From positions 504,074 to 568,073 of the forward strand of contig JAKOVQ010000017.1 of the NCBI GenBank assembly GCA_029781975.1: 64,000 nucleotides of DNA. The letters run 5' to 3'. The first letter of the stretch is position 1. Each line of letters opens with the position of its first letter. The translations under genes were made by a program, and so were the position numbers. The notes below the pieces were generated by a model that was not told where the DNA came from, searched no databases, and was given only the letters and a program-made list of their open reading frames with translations. This document shows, one piece after another, positions 36,012-43,726 of the stretch. The stretch comes from Acidobacteriota bacterium. Lineage in GTDB: Bacteria > Acidobacteriota > Thermoanaerobaculia > UBA5066.

Positions 36012-36845
36012 ATGGCTATCGTGACGGTTTCCCGTGGGACCATGAGCGGAGGCTCGAAGCTGGCCGAATGCGCCGCCAAGGCGCTGGGCGCCCCGTGCCT
36101 CGCCCGGGAGGTTCTCGTCTCCGCGGCGACCGCCCTCGGGGTGACGGAGGGGTTCCTCAAGGAGAGGATGGAGCGGGCGCCGGGCCTCTGGGAGCGGCTC
36201 GGGGCCGAGAGGAAGACGTACATCCTCGCCGTCCAGTCGGCGCTGGCCGATCACGTGGTGAGCGGGCACGCCGTCTATCACGGCCTCGCGGGGCACCTCC
36301 TCCTGCGGGAGATCCCGCAAGTCCTCCGCCTCCGGCTCATCGCGCCCATGGAGGTGCGGGTCCAGGCCGAGATGGAGCAGCGCCGGACGACGCGCGAGGA
36401 GGCGGAGCGGTCCATCGCGCAGATCGACCAGCACCGGGTGAGGTGGACGCGGCTCATGTACGACGTCGACATCGAGGACCCGCGGCTCTACGACGTCGTC
36501 ATCAACCTCGACAAGACCACGATCGAGTCGGCCTGCGCCCTCGTCGTCACGATGGCGCGCCGGCCCGAGTTCGTCGTCGACGAGAGCGGCCTCGCCGGGC
36601 TCGCCGACTTCGCGCTCGCCTGCAAGGTCCGCCTCGCGCTCGCCGTCCAGCCGGCGAGCCGCGGGCTCGACCTGTCGGTGACCGCCCGGTCGGGCGTCGT
36701 GACCCTCGCCGGTCAGGTGCCCCGCCCCGCGATGCTGACGCACAGCAGCGACCGGTGGGTCGGCGAGCTCCGGAAGGTCGTCGAGGACGTCGCCGGCGTG
36801 AAGAAGGTCGTCCTCGACGTCAACCTCGTCAGCGCCTATCACTGA
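36012..36845 (+). CDS. Cytidylate-kinase-like protein with C-terminal BON domain
   Basis: This 277-residue protein begins with a P-loop-like strand (MAIVTVSRGTMSGGSKLAECAAKALG) of the cytidylate-kinase-like (CLK) family. The middle carries conserved stretches HGLAGHLLLREIPQVLRLRLIAP, the lid-like REEAERSIAQIDQHRVRW and LYDVVINLDKTTIESA. Residues ~205-277 form a BON-type domain (VRLALAVQPASRGLDLSVTARSGVVTLAGQVP...VAGVKKVVLDVNLV). CLK proteins bind a nucleotide, but their acceptor is not established. The P-loop Gly-Lys is altered (GGSK). Ribosome site GGGAG sets the ATG. It is the first gene upstream of a permease/PEP-synthase-like cassette. Confidence 0.72.
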   Translation: MAIVTVSRGTMSGGSKLAECAAKALGAPCLAREVLVSAATALGVTEGFLKERMERAPGLWERLGAERKTYILAVQSALADHVVSGHAVYHGLAGHLLLREIPQVLRLRLIAPMEVRVQAEMEQRRTTREEAERSIAQIDQHRVRWTRLMYDVDIEDPRLYDVVINLDKTTIESACALVVTMARRPEFVVDESGLAGLADFALACKVRLALAVQPASRGLDLSVTARSGVVTLAGQVPRPAMLTHSSDRWVGELRKVVEDVAGVKKVVLDVNLVSAYH

Positions 36846-36857
36846 GAGACCCCAGAG

Positions 36858-36876
36858 GCGGGGAGCGGTTCCCCGC
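36858..36876 (+). terminator. Hairpin after the CLK-BON gene
   Basis: A perfect 7-base stem, GCGGGGA / TCCCCGC, with a 5-base loop lies 13 bases after the stop. A second GC-rich hairpin follows near 36883-36904. They may separate this gene from the cassette or act as an attenuator. Confidence 0.4.
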
Positions 36877-36978
36877 GGAAAGGCCCGGCCGCTCGCGGCC
36901 CGGGCAGCCTCGGATCGGGCGGCCGCCGGAGTCCGGAGGCGGAACGACGACCCGCCGGGGCGCAGGAGGGAGGAAGGG

Positions 36979-37167
36979 ATGGACGTGCTCGCATGGCTCC
37001 AGGACCTCGGGAGGGACGCGAGCGCCGCTCCCGGGTTCCAGCCGCGGCCGCTCTACCTCGTCGTCTCGATCGCCCTCCCGGTCGCCCTGGGGCTCTTCGC
37101 CGGGTTCACGCTCCGCCTCCTGGAGCGGGTCCTCCGCGTGGAGATCGGCTCGCGAGGGGGCCACTGA
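36979..37167 (+). CDS. Small one-span membrane protein of the permease cassette (62 aa)
   Basis: This 62-residue protein has one membrane helix (about 25-45, LYLVVSIALPVALGLFAGFTL) and a basic C-terminus. Ribosome site GGAGGAAGG precedes the ATG, and its TGA shares an A with the permease ATG (TGATG), so the two are co-translated. It may be a permease subunit. No known family is recognised. Confidence 0.65.
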   Translation: MDVLAWLQDLGRDASAAPGFQPRPLYLVVSIALPVALGLFAGFTLRLLERVLRVEIGSRGGH

Positions 37168-38102
37168 TGGATGCCGGCACCTTCCTCCTCGGCGACCACT
37201 CCTTCCCGTTCCTCGCGTTCTTCGGGCTGATCATCGGCGGTCTCGGCGGGTTCTTCGGGGTGGGGGGCGGCTTCCTCATGGTCCCGATGCTCAACGTGGC
37301 CTTCGGCGTCCCGTACAACATCGCGGTCGGGTCCGACCTGGGCCAGATGTGCGGGATGTCGACCGCCGCCTCGGTGCGCCACGCGCGCTTCGGCAACATC
37401 GACTTCAAGCTGGGCTTCCTGATGATCGTCGGCACCGCCACCGGGGTGGAGGCGGGGGCCCAGATCCTCGAGGCCCTGAAGCGGGTCGGGACCCTCTCGC
37501 TCTTCGGACGAGAGATCGACGTGATGACCGTCGTGATGAGCCTCGTCTACGCGGCCCTCCTCCTGTTCCTCGGGCAGGCGATGGTCCGCGAGTCGCTCCG
37601 CTCGATGCGCCGCGCCAAGGGCGAGGTCGACCTCGCGGCCGACGCTCCCGCGCCCTCGGCCGTCTCCGGGCTCCGGACCCTGAAGCTCTGGCCGATGGTG
37701 AGCCTGCCGGCGTCGGGGATCGAGGCGGTCTCGCTCTGGGTGATCCTGGGGATCGGGTTCTCGACCGGCTTCCTCTCCGGGATGCTGGGGGTGGGCGGGG
37801 GCTTCATCCGGATGCCGGCGCTCGTCTACATCCTCGGGTGCCCGACCGTCGTGGCGGTCGGGACCGACCTCTTCGAGATCATGTTCAGCTCGGGCTACGG
37901 GGTCCTGACCCACTCGTTCAAGGGGAACGTCCACCTGGTGCTCGTCCTCGCGCTCCTCGTCGGGACGACGATCGGGGCCCAGCTCGGGGCGTCCTACACG
38001 CGCCGGGCGGGCGGACCCTGGGTCCGCTTCGGCTTCGGCTGCCTCGCGTTCGTCGGGGTGATCATGGTCGCAATCAAGCTCTACGCCAAGCTCCTCCACT
38101 AG
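37167..38102 (+). CDS. TauE/SafE-family permease (cassette 1)
   Basis: This 311-residue protein has about eight membrane helices in two homologous halves. Each half starts with the family motif GGLGGFFGVGGGFLMVPML or GFLSGMLGVGGGFIRMPALV, and includes the VGTDLF and GAQLGASYTRRA signatures. The family moves sulfite, sulfoacetate or other anions and is loosely named 'sulfite exporter'; the substrate here is unknown. A soluble loop (about 150-185) joins the halves. It is followed 4 bases later by two PEP-synthase-like genes, the same companions that occur in the other cassettes. Confidence 0.88.
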   Translation: MDAGTFLLGDHSFPFLAFFGLIIGGLGGFFGVGGGFLMVPMLNVAFGVPYNIAVGSDLGQMCGMSTAASVRHARFGNIDFKLGFLMIVGTATGVEAGAQILEALKRVGTLSLFGREIDVMTVVMSLVYAALLLFLGQAMVRESLRSMRRAKGEVDLAADAPAPSAVSGLRTLKLWPMVSLPASGIEAVSLWVILGIGFSTGFLSGMLGVGGGFIRMPALVYILGCPTVVAVGTDLFEIMFSSGYGVLTHSFKGNVHLVLVLALLVGTTIGAQLGASYTRRAGGPWVRFGFGCLAFVGVIMVAIKLYAKLLH

Positions 38103-38106
38103 CACC

Positions 38107-40683
38107 ATGGCCGGGTTCTGGCGCCGGGTCACCCGCCGTGTCCAGCGCCGCCGGCGCAGCCCGCGCTCCCCTTCCGCGGCGGAGCGGTTCGCGTACCTGC
38201 GGGCGATCGGGTGCGCCAACGACACCTTCCTCGACGAGCTCTCCCGCCGCCAGGAGGAGGCCGAGGGGGTGGCCCCGCTCCGCCTCGGCGCGGTCGCCGA
38301 GACCTACGAGGCCCTGTCGACCCCCGTCGGCGCGATGGTGCGTGCGCTGACGGCGATGAGCGGCGGGCGCTACCTCGAGCTGGCGCGGCGGTACGAGGCG
38401 CTCGATCGCGAGCTCGCCCTCGTCGCCCTCCAGGCCCGCCCCGTCGGGTTCGGCTCCCTGGTCGTCTGGCCCGACGAGCCCGCCGCGGACCGGCCCGACG
38501 TCGTCGGGCCGAAGGCCGCGCGCCTCGTCCAGATCGCCGAGACCGGGGACCACGACGTCCCCCCCTTCTTCGTCGTCACGGCGCACGGCTTCCGCCTCTT
38601 CATGGAGGCGAGCGGCGTCCAGGACCTCCTGGAGCGGACGCGGGCCGCGGTCGACCTGGGCGGCGCGGCCGGCCTCACGCGCTTCTCCGGGAGCGCCGTC
38701 GCCGCCATCCTCGGCGCGCCGCTCCCCCCGGCGCTCCTCGACGCGCTCGAGAGGGCGACGCGCCTCCTCGTGGAGAGGTCGGACGGCGCGAAGGGTCTGG
38801 CCGTCCGCTCCTCGACGGTCGTCGAGGACACGACGTCGTCCTTCGCCGGACAGTTCGAGTCGGTCCTCAACGTCCCCCCGAACGGAGTCGCCGCCGCCTA
38901 CCGGCGGGTGATCGCCAGCGCGTTCCGGGTCGAGGCGCTCCGGTACGCCCTGTCGCGAGGCTTCGTCGACCAGGACCTGACGATGCCGGTCCTCGTCATG
39001 GCGATGGTGGAGCCGAGGGCGAGCGGCATCGCCTACTCCCGGTCCCCCGACGGCCCCTGGCGCGCCACGGTCACCGCCGTGCCCGGCCTGGCGCAGAGCA
39101 TCTCCGAGGGCCGAGGGGTCCCCGACGTCTTCCAGGTCGCCGACGAAAATCCCCCGCGAGTCGACGAGACGCTCCCCGGCTCGCGGCCGGCGGCCCTCCG
39201 CTGCGCCCCGGGAGGGGGGCTCGAGGAGGTGCCCGAGCCGCCCGGAGCCGGCGCCGCGCTCGCCCTCGACGGGCCCGAGGCGTGCCGCGTCGCCAGCACG
39301 GCGTGGAGCCTCGAGCGGCGCTTCGGCGGGGCGCAGGACGTGGAATGGGCGCTGGATCGGTCCGGCCGCCTCTGGGTCGTCCAGGCTCGGCCGCTCCGGC
39401 TGCCGGCCCCCCGGAGGACCGCCCAGGCGGCCTCGATCCCGCCGGGCCGCCGGGTGCTGGTGCGGGGCGGCATCCGGGCCAGCGGCGGAGCGGCGACCGG
39501 AGCCGTCGTCCGGCTCGCCGACCCGACGGCACCGGGGGACGTCCCGGAAGGGTGCATCCTGGTCGTCCCGGCGACCTCGCCGCGGCTGGCCGCCGTCCTC
39601 TGCTCGGTCGCCGGCGTCGTCGCCGCCACGGGGAGCGCGACGGGCCACATGGCCACCGTCGCGCGGGAGTTCGGCGTCCCCTGCCTCGTCGGGGTCGGCG
39701 ACTCCGTGGCGGGGCTCGCCGACGGCGAGGTCGTGACCCTCGACGCCGACGCCCGGGTGGTCTTCGAGGGGCCCGACGACCGGCGGGCCGGGCCTGGCGC
39801 GGGGCGGACCCCTCCCGTCCGTCGCGATCCCGTCCGCGAGAACGTCCTCCGGCTCCTCGCGCGCGTCTCGCCCCTGACGCTGACGGGGCCCGCGTCGGCG
39901 GTCTTCGACCCGGGGCGCTGCGTCTCGCTCCACGACGTGGCGCGCTTCGTCCACCAGCGGGCGATGGCGGAGATGTTCGCCCTCGAGGACCTGACGCCGA
40001 GCGAGCGCCGCAGCTGCCGGCGCCTCAGGTGGCCCCGGCCGATGGAGATCCTCCTCCTCGACCTCGGAGGCGCGGTCGCCCCCGGGGCGGGCCGCTGGGT
40101 CTCCGTCGACGAGCTGACGTCGGCCCCGTTCGCCGCGCTCCTCGAAGGGATGATGGACTCCCGCGTCAGGTGGGCGGGGCCCGTCGGGTTCGACCTCAAG
40201 GGGTTCGTCTCGGTCGTCGTCCGGAGCGCCGCGGACGACCAGCGCTACGGGGAGCCGAGCTACGCGATCTGCTCGTCGGACTACGTCCACTTCGCCTCCC
40301 GCCTCGCCTACCACTTCGCCACGGTGGACGCCATCTGCGGGGCGTCGGTGAACGAGAGCTACGTCCGGTTCCGATTCCAGGGCGGGGCGGCCGTCGCCGA
40401 GCGGCGCGAGTGGCGCGCGCGGTTCCTCGCCTCCGTCCTCCGGCGCAACGGCTTCACCGTGTGGCAGGCCGGCGACCGGGTGGACGCGCTCCTCCCCAAG
40501 CGGCCGCGGGAGGAGCTCGAGGACTCCCTCGTCATGCTGGGGCGTCTGATGGCCTCCTCGCGCCACCTCGACATGCTCATCGAGAGCCCCGCCGTCGCCT
40601 CCGCCCTCTCGGAGGCGTTCCTCTCCGGCGACTACGGATTCGAGAAGGTGCGGCAGGGGCCGGAGCGGGGCTGGGGGCCTTGA
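38107..40683 (+). CDS. PEP-synthase-like phosphotransferase (copy 1)
   Basis: This is an 858-residue cytoplasmic protein. Residues ~135-430 are a PPDK/PEP-synthase-type ATP-binding domain (GPKAARLVQIAE, AVRSSTVVEDTTSSFAGQFESVLNV, QDVEWALDRSGRLWVVQARPL). Residues ~455-560 form the swivelling phosphohistidine domain with SATGHMATVAREFGVP, so the catalytic His is kept. The PEP/pyruvate TIM barrel is absent. In its place is a ~290-residue C-terminal domain (VSLHDVARFVHQRAM, DLGGAVAPGAG, YHFATVDAICGASVNESYVRFRFQGGAA) shared with the other three copies. It can be expected to transfer phosphate from ATP to an unknown acceptor. The gene follows the permease by 4 bases. Confidence 0.8.
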   Translation: MAGFWRRVTRRVQRRRRSPRSPSAAERFAYLRAIGCANDTFLDELSRRQEEAEGVAPLRLGAVAETYEALSTPVGAMVRALTAMSGGRYLELARRYEALDRELALVALQARPVGFGSLVVWPDEPAADRPDVVGPKAARLVQIAETGDHDVPPFFVVTAHGFRLFMEASGVQDLLERTRAAVDLGGAAGLTRFSGSAVAAILGAPLPPALLDALERATRLLVERSDGAKGLAVRSSTVVEDTTSSFAGQFESVLNVPPNGVAAAYRRVIASAFRVEALRYALSRGFVDQDLTMPVLVMAMVEPRASGIAYSRSPDGPWRATVTAVPGLAQSISEGRGVPDVFQVADENPPRVDETLPGSRPAALRCAPGGGLEEVPEPPGAGAALALDGPEACRVASTAWSLERRFGGAQDVEWALDRSGRLWVVQARPLRLPAPRRTAQAASIPPGRRVLVRGGIRASGGAATGAVVRLADPTAPGDVPEGCILVVPATSPRLAAVLCSVAGVVAATGSATGHMATVAREFGVPCLVGVGDSVAGLADGEVVTLDADARVVFEGPDDRRAGPGAGRTPPVRRDPVRENVLRLLARVSPLTLTGPASAVFDPGRCVSLHDVARFVHQRAMAEMFALEDLTPSERRSCRRLRWPRPMEILLLDLGGAVAPGAGRWVSVDELTSAPFAALLEGMMDSRVRWAGPVGFDLKGFVSVVVRSAADDQRYGEPSYAICSSDYVHFASRLAYHFATVDAICGASVNESYVRFRFQGGAAVAERREWRARFLASVLRRNGFTVWQAGDRVDALLPKRPREELEDSLVMLGRLMASSRHLDMLIESPAVASALSEAFLSGDYGFEKVRQGPERGWGP

Positions 40684-43247
40684 GATCGGTCTTCGGGCTC
40701 GGGGCGGGCTCCGGCGGCGACCTCGTCCGCCGCAAGTACGCGAGCTTCCGGCAGCTCCTCGCGACGAACAACGAGATCCTCGAGCGGATCGCCGACCTCG
40801 AGGCGGCCCTGGCCGCGGACCAGCCGATCCCCAAGGACGACCTCCTCGCGGTCGCCGAGTCCGTCCGGGAGCGCGCCCTCGCGATCGTGGACGACCTCAA
40901 CGTCATCGCCGACGGCCGCTTCCGCTCCCTGCGCGGCAACGTCGAGAGGATCGCCGCCGGGATCGAGGAGACGCTCCGCAGCGTCCAGGGGACCCCGGTG
41001 ACCGCGGCGTGCCTCCCGCTGGAGGAGATCGACCGGCGGATGGCCGACGTCGTGGGGGGGAAGACCGCCAACCTCGGGGAGGTGAGCAACGTCCTCGGCC
41101 TCCCCGTCCCCCCGGGCTTCGCCATCACCGCCTTCGCCTACCGCTCCTTCGTCGCCGGGGCCGGGATCAAGGAGAGCCTCGCCGAGCTCTGGCGGCGCAT
41201 CGACTGGGAGGACCTCGGGAGCGTCTCGGTGACGGCCGCCCGGATGCAGGCGCTCGTCCTCGGCGCCGAGATCCCGCAGGACGTCAAGGAGTCGATCACG
41301 CTCGCGGCCCACGACCTCTATCGCGTCTCGGCCGGCCACCCGCGGGTCTCCATGCGCTCGTCGGCGATCGGCGAGGACAGCCGGACGTCGTTCGCCGGCC
41401 AGTACGCGAGCTTCCTCAACGTCCCCCTCGAGCAGATCCTCCGCCGGTACCGCGAGACCGTGGCGAGCAAGTTCGGCGCGCGGGCGCTCTTCTACATGCA
41501 CTCCCGGGGTTTCCGGGAGGACGAGATCGCGATGAGCGTCGGCTGCTTCCGGATGATCGAGGCGCGCGCCGCCGGGGTCGGCTACACCGTCGACCCGAAC
41601 GACCCGGACCGCGACACGATGACGGTGACCGCGGTCTGGGGCCTCGGCACCCCCGTCGTCGGCGGCACGATGACGCCCGACCTCTACCTGGTGCCCCGGA
41701 GCCCGCGGGCCGGCACGGTCGAGCGGCGGATCGCGGACAAGCGGCGGAGGGTCGTCTGCCGCCGCGACGAGGGGACCGTCGAGGAGGACGTGCCGCCCGA
41801 GCTCCGGGGCCGTCCCTGCCTGGACGACGCGACGCTCGACCGGCTCGCCTCCTGGATGCGGGCCCTCGAGACCCACAACCGCGTCCCGCAGGACGTCGAA
41901 TGGGTCCTCGACGCCGAAGGCCGGCTCTTCGTCCTCCAGACGCGGCCCCTCGCCCTCCCCGACTCCCCCGCGCCGAGGCTCACGCGCCCGCCCGGGGTGG
42001 ACCGCGACCGCCTCCTCCTCTCGGGCGGGTCCACCGCCTGCCCGGGCGCCGGGACGGGCCCGGTAGTCCACGCCGAGTCGGACGAGGAGCTCGCGCGGTT
42101 CCCGGCCGGAGGGGTCCTCGTCGCCCGGCAGAACGCCCCGCGCTTCGTCGAGGTGATGACCCGCGCCTCCGCCATCGTCACCGACGTGGGGAGCGTCACC
42201 GGGCACATGGCGTCCCTGTCGAGGGAGTACGGCGTCCCGACGCTCTGCAACGCGGGCGGGGCGACCGAGCTCCCCGAAGGGCTGGAGGTGACCGTCGACG
42301 CCACCGGATGCGCCGTCTACCGCGGACGCGTCGAGGAGCTCGTGTCGATCCGCCGGCCCCCGCGGCGGAGCCTCCGGTCCCTCCCCTCGGCCGCGGTGCA
42401 GGAGCGCGTCACCGCCCGGATCGCCTACCTGAACCTGACCGACCCCTCGAAGAACTCGTTCCGGGCGAAGAACTGCGCCACCTACCACGACGTCGTCCGG
42501 TTCTGCCACGAGATGGCGATCTCGGAGATGTTCCACATCAACGACTACTCCAACCTGAGGGAGCACGGCGTGGCGTTCCGCCTCGAGACGGACATCCCGC
42601 TCGGGATCTACGTCATCGACCTCGGGGACGGCGTCGCAGCCCCGCCGGGAGCGCACCGCATCACCCCGGAGCAGATCGTCTCGGTCCCGATGCGCGCCCT
42701 CTGGCGCGGCATCACCACCCCGGGCATCCGGTGGGCCGGCGCGCGGCCCATCGACGTCGGGGGCTTCCTCTCCGCCCTCGCGAGCACCGTGGCGGACGTC
42801 GCGCGCGGGGAGCGGGGGCTCGGGGACAACTCGTACGCCATGGTGGGGGCGCGCTACGTGAACTTCGGGTCGAGGCTCGGCTACCACTTCAGCACGCTGG
42901 AGGCGGTCTGCGGGGGCAGCGTCCAGGAGAGCTACGTCGTCTTCCGCTTCAAGGGGGGCGCGGCCGAGCTCTCGCGGCGCGAGCGGCGGGTCCGCTTCAT
43001 CGCCGAGGTCCTGGCGCGCTACGGGTTCGAGGTGAACCGGAGGAGCGACCTCCTCAACGCCTGGGTCAAGAAGCTCGACACGCCGGCCATCGAGATGCGT
43101 CTGGAGGCCCTCGGCCGGCTCATGGGATGCGTCCGCCAGCTCGACGTGGCGATGCACGCCGAGACGTCGGTCACGCAGTGCGTGGAGGCGTTCCTCGCGG
43201 ACCGCTTCGAGCTCTTCGACCTCGAGAGAGAGGGGACGCCCACCTGA
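40680..43247 (+). CDS. PEP-synthase-like phosphotransferase (copy 2)
   Basis: This 855-residue tandem paralogue of the preceding gene starts at TTG overlapping its TGA (TTGA). It adds an N-terminal helical segment (VRRKYASFRQLLATNNEILERIADLEAAL) also seen in copies 3 and 4. The ATP-binding domain shows GGKTANLGEVSNVLGLPVPPGF, MRSSAIGEDSRTSFAGQYASFLNV and VPQDVEWVLDAEGRLFVLQTRPL. The His domain has VTGHMASLSREYGVP. The C-terminal domain has TYHDVVRFCHEMAISEMF, VIDLGDGVAAPPG and YHFSTLEAVCGGSVQESYVVFRFKGGAA. Tandem translation coupling suggests the two proteins act as a complex. Confidence 0.8.
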   Translation: MRSVFGLGAGSGGDLVRRKYASFRQLLATNNEILERIADLEAALAADQPIPKDDLLAVAESVRERALAIVDDLNVIADGRFRSLRGNVERIAAGIEETLRSVQGTPVTAACLPLEEIDRRMADVVGGKTANLGEVSNVLGLPVPPGFAITAFAYRSFVAGAGIKESLAELWRRIDWEDLGSVSVTAARMQALVLGAEIPQDVKESITLAAHDLYRVSAGHPRVSMRSSAIGEDSRTSFAGQYASFLNVPLEQILRRYRETVASKFGARALFYMHSRGFREDEIAMSVGCFRMIEARAAGVGYTVDPNDPDRDTMTVTAVWGLGTPVVGGTMTPDLYLVPRSPRAGTVERRIADKRRRVVCRRDEGTVEEDVPPELRGRPCLDDATLDRLASWMRALETHNRVPQDVEWVLDAEGRLFVLQTRPLALPDSPAPRLTRPPGVDRDRLLLSGGSTACPGAGTGPVVHAESDEELARFPAGGVLVARQNAPRFVEVMTRASAIVTDVGSVTGHMASLSREYGVPTLCNAGGATELPEGLEVTVDATGCAVYRGRVEELVSIRRPPRRSLRSLPSAAVQERVTARIAYLNLTDPSKNSFRAKNCATYHDVVRFCHEMAISEMFHINDYSNLREHGVAFRLETDIPLGIYVIDLGDGVAAPPGAHRITPEQIVSVPMRALWRGITTPGIRWAGARPIDVGGFLSALASTVADVARGERGLGDNSYAMVGARYVNFGSRLGYHFSTLEAVCGGSVQESYVVFRFKGGAAELSRRERRVRFIAEVLARYGFEVNRRSDLLNAWVKKLDTPAIEMRLEALGRLMGCVRQLDVAMHAETSVTQCVEAFLADRFELFDLEREGTPT

Positions 43248-43284
43248 GCGAGCCCTCCCGGCCCCGGCTCCCGGGCCCGGGCGG

Positions 43285-43307
43285 GCCGGCGGCCGGGACC
43301 CGCCGGC
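43285..43307. terminator. Hairpin between convergent cassette 1 and cassette 2
   Basis: An 8-base perfect stem GCCGGCGG / CCGCCGGC with a 7-base loop lies in the 66-base gap between two convergent genes. No T-run is present. Confidence 0.45.
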
Positions 43308-43313
43308 GCCCCC

Positions 43314-43691
43314 TCACGGCTTGGGGCCCTCCACCAGGCTCACGATCAGGTCGCGCAGCTGCGAGATCCTGAACGGCTTGGGGATGAAGTCCACCGCGCC
43401 GCCCCGCATCGCCTCCCGCGCCGTGTCGACGGTGGCGAAGCCCGTGATGATGACGACGTGCGTCGACGGCGCGCGCTCCTTGACGAGCCTGAGCACCTCG
43501 AGGCCGTCCGGTCCCTGCATCTTGAGGTCCGTGACGAGGACGTCGAACCTCTGCTCCATCAGCCGGTCGCTCGCCTTCCGGCTGTCGGTGAACGCCTCGA
43601 CCTCGAACCCGCTCTTCTCCAGCGCGGGCTTGAGCCTCTCGCAGACGATCGGCTCGTCGTCGAGGACGAGAACCCTGGGCTTTCCCTTCAT
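43314..43691 (-). CDS. Single-domain response regulator (CheY-like)
   Basis: This 125-residue receiver domain alone has acidic pocket DDE at 11-13, phospho-acceptor D55 in VLVTDLKMQGPDG, a conserved Thr in VVIITGFAT and the Lys in FIPKPF. No output domain follows before the stop. It is the last gene of the minus-strand cassette, 35 bases after a PEP-synthase-like gene. Its likely partner is the sensor kinase encoded at 48109-49731 in the same gene string. It may act by protein contact, for example on the PEP-synthase-like enzyme; that is inference. Confidence 0.9.
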   Translation of the reverse strand: MKGKPRVLVLDDEPIVCERLKPALEKSGFEVEAFTDSRKASDRLMEQRFDVLVTDLKMQGPDGLEVLRLVKERAPSTHVVIITGFATVDTAREAMRGGAVDFIPKPFRISQLRDLIVSLVEGPKP

Positions 43692-43726
43692 CGCGCTCGC
43701 CCTCTCCTCTCCGCGCGGCCCCCGTC

